A DNA stretch of 64,000 nucleotides from NCBI RefSeq assembly GCF_001427785.1, contig NZ_LMHM01000016.1, forward strand, positions 483,246-547,245. Direction: 5' to 3'. Below are positions 24,136-33,559 of this stretch, piece after piece (position 1 is the first letter of the stretch; every line of letters starts with the position of its first letter). The translations under genes and the position numbers were made by a program. Below the pieces are notes generated by a model that saw only the letters and a list, made by a program, of their open reading frames with translations, did not search any database and was not told the origin of the DNA. This DNA comes from Lysobacter sp. Root690 (GTDB taxonomy: Bacteria > Pseudomonadota > Gammaproteobacteria > Xanthomonadales > Xanthomonadaceae).

Positions 24136-25370
24136 CGCGGATACCCCGCCTTATCGGCCGGCGCCAGAAACGGGAACTGCGAGATCGAGTGAATCTTGTC
24201 GTCGCGTTCCACTCCGTCGTCGACGCGCTCGGTGCTGCCGTCGACCAGCAGCGATCGGTACACGTTGATCGCGCCGACATTCGGCGTGCGGCCGCCGCAG
24301 TCGCGCCGCCAGGCCTTGCGTGGATCGAACCGCGCCAGCTCGACCGCGAACGGCTGCGCGCAGACCTTGGCCGCGCTGTTGATCCACAGCCGGTCGTCCG
24401 CGAGCAACTCGGCCAGGGCGCGGTACGGCGTCGACGATTGCGACGCACGCCGCGCCAGCCATTGATTGCCGCAACGGCCGTCGAAGCCGTCGTACAGACC
24501 CAGCGATTTCTCGATTTCCGCCACGAACGGCGTGCCGGTGGCCGGAGTGGCCGCGTTATAGCGCTCCTTGAGCGCATCGCTGACCTCCTCGCTGTCCAAC
24601 GTTCCGAGCAACGCATTGCCGGTCAGGGTGCGGCCGGCGCGGTCGATCTGGCGTTCGGGCGACTGCGTCGCCGCCCACACCGCGAGCAACTTGCCGCCGC
24701 TATCGACCGCATCCAGATCGACCTGGATCACGATCGATGCCGGCGTCCAACCGGCCAGCAGATTGTGCGCCGGACCGCCGTCGGTGTGCTTCCATTGTTC
24801 GAAGATCGCGTCCGAGGTCGCGCGATCGAATTGCGGGCAATGCGCGGCATCGACCGCGGCGCCGCGCTTCAAGGCGGCATCGGCGACGTTGTAAGCCGCG
24901 CGCGTGCCCTTGACGTTGTTGAAGAACGGATCGTCGCGCAGACCGGCGAACACGCGAAAACGACGATCCCGGCTCCACAGACCTTGTTCGTCGCTGGCAT
25001 CGCCGAGGGCGCTGTCGAGTTGGCCGAGCCGGCAATCGGCGCGTTCGGGCGCGGCGAAGCGGCACGCGATGCGGATGGTCTGTCCGGCCTTGCCGAAGCG
25101 CTTGGCGCTGTCGATATGGAACACATAGTCGAGCTTGTCGGAGAAGCTGTGTCCGACGATGGTCATGACCAGATTCAGATGGCGGCCGTCGGGCGCCATC
25201 CACGCGTACAAGTCGCCGATGTCGGCGCGCGGGTCGGCGATCACGCTGGGCGAGTCGAGATGGTCCGAGGCGCCTGCGGTCTGGCCGGCCAGGATCGCGA
25301 ACAAGCCGATGGCTGACAGGCCGGCGGCGACGCGTCGGCGCAACAGTGGAAATCGCAATGGATCGGACAT
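24132..25370 (-). CDS. DUF4331 family secreted protein
   Basis: A 412-residue exported protein with a signal peptide (VAAGLSAIGLFAILAGQTA, cleavage near AGA-SD). The mature protein begins with the DUF4331 hallmark SDHLDSPSVIADPRADIGDL, then YAWMAPDGRHLNLVM. The beta-rich body has Cys residues that could pair (CRFAAPERADC; DAAHCPQFD; GRCGNQWL; RRDCGGRTPN). The family's function is not known. It overlaps hupE by ATGA and starts the operon. GGCGCC copies at about 25378 and 25393 can pair in the leader just upstream of the ATG. The constant link with a HupE-type permease and DUF4198 here suggests a periplasmic partner in metal handling. Confidence 0.87.
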   Translation of the reverse strand: MSDPLRFPLLRRRVAAGLSAIGLFAILAGQTAGASDHLDSPSVIADPRADIGDLYAWMAPDGRHLNLVMTIVGHSFSDKLDYVFHIDSAKRFGKAGQTIRIACRFAAPERADCRLGQLDSALGDASDEQGLWSRDRRFRVFAGLRDDPFFNNVKGTRAAYNVADAALKRGAAVDAAHCPQFDRATSDAIFEQWKHTDGGPAHNLLAGWTPASIVIQVDLDAVDSGGKLLAVWAATQSPERQIDRAGRTLTGNALLGTLDSEEVSDALKERYNAATPATGTPFVAEIEKSLGLYDGFDGRCGNQWLARRASQSSTPYRALAELLADDRLWINSAAKVCAQPFAVELARFDPRKAWRRDCGGRTPNVGAINVYRSLLVDGSTERVDDGVERDDKIHSISQFPFLAPADKAGYPR

Positions 25371-25591
25371 GGGATCGGCGCCTGGCGGGAAGGCGCCCAG
25401 TAGAGATTCGACGGCCGCGCGCCGCTATCGGAATCTTTAGCGATCGTGTCTCACGGCGCGGCCGGTGGTGTCCGAACGCCCCGTCCGGCCTGATCCGCCG
25501 GGCAGCGCCAACCACAACCATGCCGCATCGATCCGCGACGCAGCGATACCACTGCGCCGCGGATCATGCGAACTGCTCCAACCGGCGAGCC

Positions 25592-27091
25592 CTAGTGGCC
25601 GTGGCGGCCGATCTGCATCGGTTGCACATCGACATCCATGCTTTGCACCTGCGCGATAGGCGGCGCCTGCACGGTGGGCGCGATCTCGCGCGCCTCGCGC
25701 GAACTCACCGCGATCGGCTTGTCGATCGCCGCCCGCGCATCGACCCCGGCCCACTGCATCGCCTCGCCCTGCCCGCGCACCGCGAACAACTTGTCCGGCT
25801 GCTGGAACAGCACGCTGTCGATCGCCGGCAGATGATTCTGCTTGGCCGCCACGGTCAATGCGGCCGAGGCGTTGTCGAGCTGCTGCTCGCCAAGGTTCCA
25901 GCCGTGCTGGCCGTTCAACACGCCCATCTGCTGGCGCGCCTGGCCGAACAGCGCGTGATCGGGATTGCGCGCATCGTTGAGCCGGTAATGCACCTGCGGC
26001 GTATGCACCGGCGCGTCGTCGCCGAAAGTCCGCGGCGGATGCGCGTTGCGGTCGAGCATGCCGCGCAGGTCGTCGAGCGCATGCTGATCCTCCTCGGTCA
26101 CCGGCCCGTGTTCGATGAAGGCGCGGTCCTCGTCGGTCTCGGGCGCCTCGCGGTCGCGGTATTCGCCTTGCGCATCGAGTTCCCACTCGTGCGAGCAATT
26201 CGCGCTGCGGCTGACCAAACGCAGATTGCTGGTGTCGTTGTACAGATTCAGCGCTTCGGCCTTGCTGATCGAACCGCCGGCTTGCTCGATCCGCTCGCGC
26301 GCCACGTCCTCGAACGGCCGGACATGGTCGATGTCGAAGGCGTCGCGGGTCACCAGTTGCCGGGTCGCCGGGCACTGGAACAGGTGCACGTTGCGCCGCG
26401 AGCCGTCCTCGTCGGAGACCATTTCGACCGAGCCGGCGTAATGCTGCGACAGTTGGTGTTCGAACCATTTGCCCTGTACGCGGGTGTCGAAACTCAAGGT
26501 CGAACGGCCGTCGTCAAGGGTCCACGGCTGGTTGAGCGTGGTGGCGGTGCGGCGGGCGGCATCGCGCTGCGGATCGAACGCCGGATGCGCTTCGTTGGGG
26601 TCGTAACGGAAATGCTGATCGGACCAGTTGCGCCATGCGTCCGAGTCCAGGCCCTGTGCGAGCGCGCGCTCGGCGCTGTTGCGGGCGCGGTTGATCACGC
26701 CGGGCAGCGCGCGCAAGTTGCTGACGTCGTTGTAGGCCTGCTGGGCGTCGGCCATGCTGACCGTGCCGACGTCTTGCAGGTGCTGTTTCCACGGCCGCTC
26801 GTGATCGATATCGAGCGCTTCGGCGGTATGCCAGGTATCGCTTTCGCGATTGCGGTACAGCAGCAGATTGTGCTGGCCGGCGCTGACCGGCACCACGTCC
26901 ATGTGCGCGCTCGCCCAGTCGTTGCGCATGTAGTGCACGGTCGAATCGTAGAACGCCAGGCCGGTGCGGCTGGCGTCGGGATTCCAGGTGCGCTGCTGCA
27001 AGTCGGGGCCGTGCACGGGCGGCTGCATGTCGTCCCAGGTCGCGAGCTGCACGTGGCTGCCGCCGCTGAGGGTTTGTCGATAGGTTCCCAT
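25592..27091 (-). CDS. XVIPCD-containing predicted T4SS antibacterial effector with duplicated HNH-like module
   Basis: A 499-residue protein without signal peptide. Residues 365 to about 470 match the XVIPCD, the C-terminal sorting domain of Xanthomonadales type IV secretion effectors: VHYRLNDARNPDHALFGQAR, LDNASAALTVAAKQNHLPAI, DSVLFQQPDKLFAVRG, and a Gln-rich tail. The N-terminal part is an internal duplication. Unit 1 (about 47-143) has ALDIDHERPW then YNDVSNLRALPGVINRARNS. Unit 2 (about 196-300) has AFDIDHVRPF then LYNDTSNLRLVSRSANCS. The D-x-DH and N-x-x-N-L pattern resembles DUF1524/HNH-type nucleases, so DNA or RNA cleavage in rival cells is predicted. The ATG at 27091 is chosen; 29 upstream codons look non-native. 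No immunity gene is apparent alongside, and no T4SS genes are in the window. Confidence 0.75.
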   Translation of the reverse strand: MGTYRQTLSGGSHVQLATWDDMQPPVHGPDLQQRTWNPDASRTGLAFYDSTVHYMRNDWASAHMDVVPVSAGQHNLLLYRNRESDTWHTAEALDIDHERPWKQHLQDVGTVSMADAQQAYNDVSNLRALPGVINRARNSAERALAQGLDSDAWRNWSDQHFRYDPNEAHPAFDPQRDAARRTATTLNQPWTLDDGRSTLSFDTRVQGKWFEHQLSQHYAGSVEMVSDEDGSRRNVHLFQCPATRQLVTRDAFDIDHVRPFEDVARERIEQAGGSISKAEALNLYNDTSNLRLVSRSANCSHEWELDAQGEYRDREAPETDEDRAFIEHGPVTEEDQHALDDLRGMLDRNAHPPRTFGDDAPVHTPQVHYRLNDARNPDHALFGQARQQMGVLNGQHGWNLGEQQLDNASAALTVAAKQNHLPAIDSVLFQQPDKLFAVRGQGEAMQWAGVDARAAIDKPIAVSSREAREIAPTVQAPPIAQVQSMDVDVQPMQIGRHGH

Positions 27092-27291
27092 TCGATGGGG
27101 GTCCTTTGGCTTTGATGTCTGCACAAACGCGATCGGCGCGAACGGGCGGCCATCGATGCGCTCTATGCGAGCGTGCATGCGCGCCGGGCTCGCGCGGACA
27201 CGGCGGACTGTGATGAATATCGGATTTGCTTGTTCGGACTACGCCATCACCATCGGCTCGGGCGTGATCGCGTATCGGTGAATCGACGCGA

Positions 27292-28305
27292 TCATCCCAA
27301 CTCGCGCAAGATCGCCTGATTCTTGCCCATCCGCTTGGCTTCGTACAGAGCGAGATCGGCGGCTTCGAGCAAGGTTTCGTGCGATTCGACGTGACTCAAC
27401 GAGCAGGTCGCGCCGCCGACGCTGACGGTGACGCGTTCCAGCGGTGCGCCGCGATTGGGAATACCGAGTTGGTAGACGCTGGCGCAAATCAGGTCGGCTA
27501 CCTGCTTGGCGCCTTCCATCGAGGTCGCCGGCAGGATCAGCGAGAACTCCTCGCCGCCGAAGCGCGCCGCCACATCGGCCGGGCGATGCGCGCAGCGCTG
27601 GATCTCGCTGGCGACGGTCTTGAGCGCTTCGTCGCCGGCCAGATGGCCGTAGACGTCGTTATAGGCCTTGAAGTTGTCGACATCGATCATCAGGATCGAG
27701 AAATCGCGGCGTTCGCGCGCGGCGCGGCGCCATTCCTGATCCAGGTAGCGGTCGAGGTAACGCCGGTTGTTGAGCCCGGTCAGGCCATCCACGTCGCTGA
27801 GCCGGCGCAGGGTCTCGTTCATTTCCAGCAGCTTCTGCTGGCTTTCGTGCAGCGCCTGATAGGCCAGATCGCGCTCGACCTGATTGAGATAGGACTGCGA
27901 GTAATGCCGCACCCGCGCGATCAGTTCGATCGGATCGGGCAGCTTGACCAGATAGTCGGTCGCGCCGGTCGCGAACGCCTGGCTCTTGACCGCCGCGTCT
28001 TCCTTGCTCGACAGCACCACCACCGGCACGCTGCTCAGGCCTGGATGCAGTTTGTACAGATGCACCAGGGTCATGCCGTCGACGTCGGGCATGATCAGGT
28101 CCTGCATGATCACTGTGGGCTGCAGCGATTCGGCCATCGCGACCGCGTCGCTCGCGGAGCCGCAGTAATGGAAATCGATGTCGCGTTCCTTGGCCAGCGC
28201 GCGACGCACCGCCTCGCCGATGAAGGGCTGGTCGTCGACCAGCAGCACCACGATGCGACGTTCGTGCGGCAGTCCCGTGGGACGGAGGCTGGGAGGCAGG
28301 GTCAT
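27292..28305 (-). CDS. wspR: WspR-type diguanylate cyclase response regulator
   Basis: WspR makes c-di-GMP from two GTP when phosphorylated by WspE. The 337-residue product has an N-terminal receiver domain (acidic pair in LLVDDQ; phospho-acceptor Asp69 in VIMQDLIMPDVDG; Lys in VVLSSKED). A helical linker (about 140-170) follows, then a GGDEF domain with active-site GGEEF at 250-254 and an RPAD (RxxD) inhibitory site at 241-244. It should therefore be active and product-inhibited. Its ATG overlaps the wspF stop (ATGA). It is the last of seven wsp genes. High c-di-GMP would favour polysaccharide and biofilm; the EPS locus lies 10 kb away. Confidence 0.92.
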   Translation of the reverse strand: MTLPPSLRPTGLPHERRIVVLLVDDQPFIGEAVRRALAKERDIDFHYCGSASDAVAMAESLQPTVIMQDLIMPDVDGMTLVHLYKLHPGLSSVPVVVLSSKEDAAVKSQAFATGATDYLVKLPDPIELIARVRHYSQSYLNQVERDLAYQALHESQQKLLEMNETLRRLSDVDGLTGLNNRRYLDRYLDQEWRRAARERRDFSILMIDVDNFKAYNDVYGHLAGDEALKTVASEIQRCAHRPADVAARFGGEEFSLILPATSMEGAKQVADLICASVYQLGIPNRGAPLERVTVSVGGATCSLSHVESHETLLEAADLALYEAKRMGKNQAILRELG

Positions 28306-29321
28306 GGGCTTGTGTTCCTGGTGTCTCCGAAGAGGAATTCCAACTTCGAAGCGATTGCATTCAGCGGAAGAATATCGACCGCGGCGCCGCGGTCGGCGGC
28401 GGCCTTCGGCATGCCGTATACGGCGCTGCTGGCCTGGTCCTGGGCGATGGTGTGATGGCCGCGCAGACGCAGCGCCTGCAAGCCCTTGGCGCCGTCGCGG
28501 CCCATGCCGGTCAACAGCACGCCGACGATGTCGCCGGGCCAGTTCGCGTTGATGCTGTCGAAGAACACGTCGACCGACGGACGATAGGGTTGATCGACCG
28601 GATCGGGCGTGTACGCGAGCGCGCCGCGCTGGTCGAGGATCAAGTGTTCGTTGGTGCCGGCCAGCAGCACCGTGCCGGCGAGCGGCCGGTCGCCGGCCAT
28701 GGCCAGGCGCACCGGATTGGGCGAGAAGCGATTGAGCCACTCGGCCATGCTCAAGGCGAATTTTTCGTCGATGTGCTGGACGATCACGATCGCGGCCGGA
28801 AACTTCGCCGGCAAACCCCCGAGCAGATCGGCCAACGCGGCCGGGCCTCCGGCGGACGCGCCGATCGCGATCAGGCGCCGCGCGCCGGAGCCGCGCACCA
28901 GCGGCGCGCGCTTCGGCGGCGCCGGCGCATCTCCGATCAAGCGGCCGATCAGGTCGATCTTGGCCAGCAGTTGCCGCACGCCGACCGAGTTGTCGACGCC
29001 CAGCGAGGGAACATCGGTGGCGTCCATCGCGCCGTGGCCCATGGCCTCGAACACCAGTGGCGCGTTGCCGCCGACGCTGGCGGTCACGATCAGGATCGGG
29101 CACGGGCTCGCGGCCATGATCCGGCGCGTGGCTTCGACTCCACCGATGCCTGGCATCAGCAGATCCATCAGCACCAGATCGGGAACGTCCTGCGCGCAGC
29201 GCTCGACCGCCTGCTCGCCGCTGGACGCGGTCCAGGCCACGCTGTGTTCGCCGCGCACGCCGATCGCGCGGCGCAGCGCCTCCACCACCAGGGCCAGATC
29301 GTTGACGATGGCGATCCTCAT
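28302..29321 (-). CDS. wspF: WspF-type chemotaxis methylesterase (CheB family)
   Basis: CheB-type esterases remove methyl groups from the receptor and reset signalling; loss of WspF locks Wsp on in Pseudomonas. The 339-residue product has a receiver domain (Asp in LVLMDLLMPGIGG) and a C-terminal methylesterase domain with the Ser-His-Asp set visible in IGASAGGPAAL, VIVQHIDEKF and LLTGMGRDGAKGL. The ATG overlaps the TGA of wspE by four bases, and its own TGA overlaps wspR. Confidence 0.92.
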   Translation of the reverse strand: MRIAIVNDLALVVEALRRAIGVRGEHSVAWTASSGEQAVERCAQDVPDLVLMDLLMPGIGGVEATRRIMAASPCPILIVTASVGGNAPLVFEAMGHGAMDATDVPSLGVDNSVGVRQLLAKIDLIGRLIGDAPAPPKRAPLVRGSGARRLIAIGASAGGPAALADLLGGLPAKFPAAIVIVQHIDEKFALSMAEWLNRFSPNPVRLAMAGDRPLAGTVLLAGTNEHLILDQRGALAYTPDPVDQPYRPSVDVFFDSINANWPGDIVGVLLTGMGRDGAKGLQALRLRGHHTIAQDQASSAVYGMPKAAADRGAAVDILPLNAIASKLEFLFGDTRNTSP

Positions 29322-31633
29322 GCCGAGGCCTCGCCGATCAAGTCGACCACCGCCTGCAACAACGCCTCTTCATGGAACCCGCCCTTGGTCAGATAGAAAT
29401 CGGCGCCGGCGTCGAGACCGCGGCGGCGGTCCTCCTCGCGGTCCTTGTACGACACGATCATCACCGGCAGCGCGCGCAGGCGCGGATCTTTCTTGATCAG
29501 GCCGACCAGTTCGATGCCGTCCATGCGCGGCATGTCGATATCGGTAACCACCAGATCGAAATGCCCCGAACGCACCGCGTTCCAGCCGTCCATGCCGTCG
29601 ACCGCGACCTCGACCGCATAGCCGCCGTTCTCGATCAGCTTGCGCTCGAGTTCGCGCACGGTCAGCGAATCGTCGACCACCAGCACGCGCTTGCGCGTCA
29701 CCGTCTGCGCGTGGTCGTGGTAACGCAATTGGGTCAGACGACCGGTGGACACCAGGCGTTCGACCGAACGCACCAGATCGTCCACGTCGACGATCAGCAC
29801 CGGCGTGCCGTCGTCGAGCAAGGCGCCGGCGCTGATGTCCTTGACCTTGCCGAGCTGGCCGGGCAACGGCTGCACCACCAGTTCGTTGACGCCGATGAAG
29901 CGTTCGACCGCCAGTCCGTATTCGTGCCCGCCGCCGCTGGCCGCGACCACGATCACTTGCAGTTGTTCCGGCGAGGTCTGCGCTTCGGCGCCGCCGAGCA
30001 CCTGCGCCGCCGACACCAGGCCGATGCTGCGCGCGTTCAATTGGAAATGCTGCCGCCCTTCCAGCCACTGCACCTGCTCGCGCGGGACCATCGCGGTGCT
30101 GCTGATCTGGGTCAGCGGGAACGCATACGGCTCGCCGCCGATCTCCACCACCAGGCCGCGCAGCACCGAGGTGGTCAATGGCAGTTGCAGTTGGAAACGC
30201 GAGCCGCCGCCGGGCCGCGACGACAGCCGCACGCTGCCGCGCAGTTCCTTGACCATGGTCTGGACCGCGTCGAGGCCGACGCCGCGTCCGGAAATCTCGG
30301 TGACCACCTCGCGCAAGGTGAACCCGGGCAGGAACAGGAACTCCATAAGTTCCGCCGGGCTCAGACGCGAGGCGGTGTCGGCATCGGTAAGGCGGCGCAC
30401 GACGACGGTCTCGCGGATGCGCTCTAGGTCGATGCCGCGGCCGTCGTCTTCGACCACGATTTCCAGCAGGCCCGACACGTGGTGGGCTTCGAGCCGGATC
30501 GTGCCCGCATCGGGCTTGCCGGCGGCGCGACGCGACTCGATCGCTTCGATGCCGTGATCGACCGCGTTACGCAGCAGATGCGCGAGCGGCGCTTCCAGGC
30601 GCGCGAGCACGTCGCGGTCGACCTGGGTCTTGGCGCCGGCGATCTCGAGTTGCGCCTGCTTGCCCAGTTCGCGCGCCAGGTCGCGGACCATGCGCTTGAA
30701 GCCACGGGTGCCGTCGGCGAACGGGCGCATATGGCTGGACAGCGCTTCGTCGTACAGCCGATGAGCGACGCTGGCGGCGCGGCGTTCGAACAGATCGAGC
30801 TGAGCGATGCGATCGGTCAACAGGCGTTGCGATTCGGCGATCTGCGAACGCGCCTGGGTCAGCAGCGCGGCGGCGTGCTGATCGCGCGCCAGACCGGGCG
30901 CGACCTCGGCCAGCCGGTCCAGCGCGGTGGCGCTGTCGCGCTGCAGGCGCTTGAGCCGCCCGAGCGAATGGATGTACGGGTCCAGCCAGCGCGACGCGAC
31001 CAGCGATTCGCCGGCCAATCCGAGCAGGCGATTGAGGCTGCGCGCGGTGATGCGCAGGACCCGTTCTTCGCCGATCGGATCGCCGACAATTTCATTGCGC
31101 GGCGGTTCGGTGTGATGCGATTGGATTTGGTTCGCTTGGGCTTTGTCTGCTTGAGCGAGAGGTGAATTGGCGAGCGGCGTTTCGGTGCGCGGCGCGGCGG
31201 TAGGTACGCGCGCGGGGCTGACGCCCGAGCGCAACGCTTCAGCCAGCACTTCGCAATAGCGCTTCGCCTCGGGCGCATCGTCGCGCATCCACGGCTCGGC
31301 CTCCTCGGCCGGGGTCGCGGCGATGCGGCTGAGCAGATCGACGCCGTTGAACAAGGCATCGATCGCGGCATGATCGAGGACCAGCCGACGTTCCTGCGCC
31401 GCGACCAGACAATCCTCCATCGCATGCGCGATGGTCACCGCCGCCGACAAGCCGACCACCCGCGCCGCGCCCTTGACCGAATGTGCCGCGCGCATGCACG
31501 ACTCCAGTTGCGCGGCGGCATCGGGCTGGCCTTCCAGCACCAGCAGGCCATCGGTCAGCAACTGCGCCTGCCCGTCCACCTCCATGCGGAACAGGTCGTG
31601 CAGCGAAAAATCCCGCAGGTCGCCTGTGCTCAT
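29318..31633 (-). CDS. wspE: WspE-type hybrid chemosensory histidine kinase (CheA family)
   Basis: WspE phosphorylates WspR and WspF in response to the WspA receptor. The 771-residue product has an Hpt domain with His51 in CMRAAHSVKGAARVVGL, and a variable linker near residues 130-185. A dimerisation and HATPase core follows (HLLRNAVDHGIEAIESR; EIVVEDDGRGIDLERI; GFTLREVVTEISGRGVGLD), then a CheW-like domain (GLVVEIGGEPYAFPL) and a C-terminal receiver (RVLVVDDSLTVRELERK; VVTDIDMPRMDG). This Hpt-kinase-CheW-REC order is the WspE architecture. Overlaps with wspF and wspD are four bases each. Confidence 0.93.
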   Translation of the reverse strand: MSTGDLRDFSLHDLFRMEVDGQAQLLTDGLLVLEGQPDAAAQLESCMRAAHSVKGAARVVGLSAAVTIAHAMEDCLVAAQERRLVLDHAAIDALFNGVDLLSRIAATPAEEAEPWMRDDAPEAKRYCEVLAEALRSGVSPARVPTAAPRTETPLANSPLAQADKAQANQIQSHHTEPPRNEIVGDPIGEERVLRITARSLNRLLGLAGESLVASRWLDPYIHSLGRLKRLQRDSATALDRLAEVAPGLARDQHAAALLTQARSQIAESQRLLTDRIAQLDLFERRAASVAHRLYDEALSSHMRPFADGTRGFKRMVRDLARELGKQAQLEIAGAKTQVDRDVLARLEAPLAHLLRNAVDHGIEAIESRRAAGKPDAGTIRLEAHHVSGLLEIVVEDDGRGIDLERIRETVVVRRLTDADTASRLSPAELMEFLFLPGFTLREVVTEISGRGVGLDAVQTMVKELRGSVRLSSRPGGGSRFQLQLPLTTSVLRGLVVEIGGEPYAFPLTQISSTAMVPREQVQWLEGRQHFQLNARSIGLVSAAQVLGGAEAQTSPEQLQVIVVAASGGGHEYGLAVERFIGVNELVVQPLPGQLGKVKDISAGALLDDGTPVLIVDVDDLVRSVERLVSTGRLTQLRYHDHAQTVTRKRVLVVDDSLTVRELERKLIENGGYAVEVAVDGMDGWNAVRSGHFDLVVTDIDMPRMDGIELVGLIKKDPRLRALPVMIVSYKDREEDRRRGLDAGADFYLTKGGFHEEALLQAVVDLIGEASA

Positions 31634-32232
31634 CCCAGCCGCCGATTGATTGCGCTCAGCATCAAGCCGTCATCGAGCAAACCCACGCTGCGGGCTTCCA
31701 TCGCCAGCACGCCGGTGCTGAACGCCGCGCTGGCCAGGGCGACGGTGCCGGGCACCTCGCCGACAAGCGCCGGATCGTAGCGATGCGCGCCATGCACTTC
31801 GTCGGATTCGAACGCCAGCCGCTGGTCCTGCAGCGACAGCACCACCAGTCGTCGGCCGAGCACGCTGGCCGCGCTGGCGGACGAGCGCTCCGGATCGGTC
31901 CGCGCCGCGTCTATCTGCAGCAGGGATTCGAGCGCCACGCACACCGTCAGCTGCCCGCGCACATTGACCAGACCGCGCACCAGGCCTTCGCGACGATGCG
32001 GCAGGCTGTGGATCGGGCGCGGCTCCAGCACTTCGTCGACGATCGCCGCGGGCAGCCCGAGCCATTCGCCACCGAGGCGGAACACGAACAGCGAGCGGGT
32101 CAGCGAGCGCAGGTCATCGGCCTTGGCCGCGACTTCGCCGGTAGCACGGTTTAGCGCGTCGGAATCGGGCGCGCGGCCGAGCAGTTGCGCGACTGGGCTG
32201 GTCGAGGCGTCGATGGCGGGATGATCGGTCAT
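31630..32232 (-). CDS. wspD: WspD-type CheW coupling protein
   Basis: A 200-residue CheW-domain protein that links receptor arrays to WspE. The N-terminal extension (about 1-40) is followed by the CheW fold: FVFRLGGEWLGLPAAIVDEV, PHRREGLVRGLVNVRGQLTV and LVVLSLQDQRLAFESDEV. WspD and WspB are the two CheW paralogues of Wsp systems. This one lies between wspC and wspE, as in Pseudomonas. ATG at 32232 (MTDHPAID) is chosen; the longer frame would overlap wspC. Stop overlaps the wspE ATG. Confidence 0.88.
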   Translation of the reverse strand: MTDHPAIDASTSPVAQLLGRAPDSDALNRATGEVAAKADDLRSLTRSLFVFRLGGEWLGLPAAIVDEVLEPRPIHSLPHRREGLVRGLVNVRGQLTVCVALESLLQIDAARTDPERSSASAASVLGRRLVVLSLQDQRLAFESDEVHGAHRYDPALVGEVPGTVALASAAFSTGVLAMEARSVGLLDDGLMLSAINRRLG

Positions 32233-32242
32233 CGATGCGGTC

Positions 32243-33559
32243 CTATCGGCTCGTCGCCGTGCGGCAACGCTGCGCGCGCAGTCGCAGCACGCGGCCGGCG
32301 GCCGCATCGCCACGGGTTTCCAGCAACAGGGCCAGATGCATCAACGCTTCCTCGTGGCAGGGATCCAGGTACAAGGCCTTGCGCAGATGGTCCTCGGCCT
32401 GGGCATCGCGGCCCATCGCGCCGTGGATCAGCCCGGACAGGTACAAGGCGCGCACCGACGGCCCCTGCGCCTGCAGATACGCTTCGCAGGCCGCGGCAGC
32501 TTCGACGAAACGTCCGCCATCGGCGAGGGATTGCGCGGTGTCGAGCAGCGAGGATTGCGTGGCGGCGGCGGGCGCCGGCTTGGCCGAGGTCGACGTAAGT
32601 GTCGGCGGCGCGGGCTTCGGTCGCGATGGCGACGACGCCCGCGGCGGCGAGGCAGGTGTGAACGCAAGCGGCGTGGCCGCGCGCCGCGTCGGCTCGCTCG
32701 CGACACGCTTGTCGGCGACGTATTTGTTTGCACCGGACGCCATGCCCGCATTCGGATTCGACGCGGGCGCTGCCTTGCGAAACGCGAACGCCATCGGGAA
32801 CTGCGCCGAGGTCATACCGCGCGACAGCAGCAGACTCGCCTCGGACGGACCGACGTACAACAGCCCTTCGGGTTTCAGCAGCCGCGCAAGAATCTCGACC
32901 GTGCGCACCTGGGTCGGCTCGTCGAAATAGATCAGCAGATTGCGGCAGAAAATCGCATCGTAACGCGCTTCGCCCGGCAGGAAACCCAGGTCGAGCACGT
33001 TGCCCTGGATGAAATTGACCCGAGCGCGGATCGAGGCCGGCAACTGCCAGCCGCCGGCCTCGGCCTGAAAATGCCGGTCGCGAAATCCCAGGTCACCGCC
33101 ACGGAAGGAATTGTTGCCGTACAGCCCGCGCCGCGCCTTGGCCAGCGCCTGTTCGCTGATGTCGATCGCGTCGATGTCGAGCCGTTCGATCGGAAACCCC
33201 GCTTCGAACAGGCTCATCACCATCGTGTAGGGTTCTTCGCCGCTCGAACACGGCAGGCTCAGCAGCCGCAGCCGCTCGCCCGGATGAGTGACAGCCCACA
33301 GCGGATCGAAATGCCGGGCCAGAGTCGCGAACGCCTGCGCGTCGCGGAAGAACCAGGTCTCCGGCACCACCACCGCTTCGATCAGTTCCTGCTGTTCGAG
33401 CGCGGAATCGCGCAGCAATTGCCAGTAGTCGACCAGGCCGGCGCGACCGCAGGCGGTCATCCGCCGCTGCACCGCGCGCTCGACCAGGGTCGGGCCGATG
33501 GTGCTGGCATCCAGCCCCATCGTGTCCTTGAGCCATTGCTGGAAGCCGTCGAGTCTCAT
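32243..33559 (-). CDS. wspC: WspC-type chemotaxis methyltransferase (CheR family) with TPR tail
   Basis: WspC methylates WspA using S-adenosylmethionine. The 438-residue product has the CheR N-terminal helical domain, then the SAM-binding fold (LRLLSLPCSSGEEPYTMVM, with the GEEPY motif; DIDAIDISEQALAKARRG; YDAIFCRNLLIYFDE). A Pro/Ala/Ser linker (about 285-350) follows. The C-terminal part has two TPR-like repeats (GGRFVEAAAACEAYLQAQG; AQAEDHLRKALYLDPCHEEA), matching known WspC layout. Starts at the ATG overlapping the wspB stop. Confidence 0.92.
   Translation of the reverse strand: MRLDGFQQWLKDTMGLDASTIGPTLVERAVQRRMTACGRAGLVDYWQLLRDSALEQQELIEAVVVPETWFFRDAQAFATLARHFDPLWAVTHPGERLRLLSLPCSSGEEPYTMVMSLFEAGFPIERLDIDAIDISEQALAKARRGLYGNNSFRGGDLGFRDRHFQAEAGGWQLPASIRARVNFIQGNVLDLGFLPGEARYDAIFCRNLLIYFDEPTQVRTVEILARLLKPEGLLYVGPSEASLLLSRGMTSAQFPMAFAFRKAAPASNPNAGMASGANKYVADKRVASEPTRRAATPLAFTPASPPRASSPSRPKPAPPTLTSTSAKPAPAAATQSSLLDTAQSLADGGRFVEAAAACEAYLQAQGPSVRALYLSGLIHGAMGRDAQAEDHLRKALYLDPCHEEALMHLALLLETRGDAAAGRVLRLRAQRCRTATSR

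Noticed and set aside
25437-26468. A 343-codon minus-strand frame overlapping the XVIPCD gene
   Set aside because: Arg/Gly/Ala-rich translation without motif; it is an alternate frame of the effector gene.
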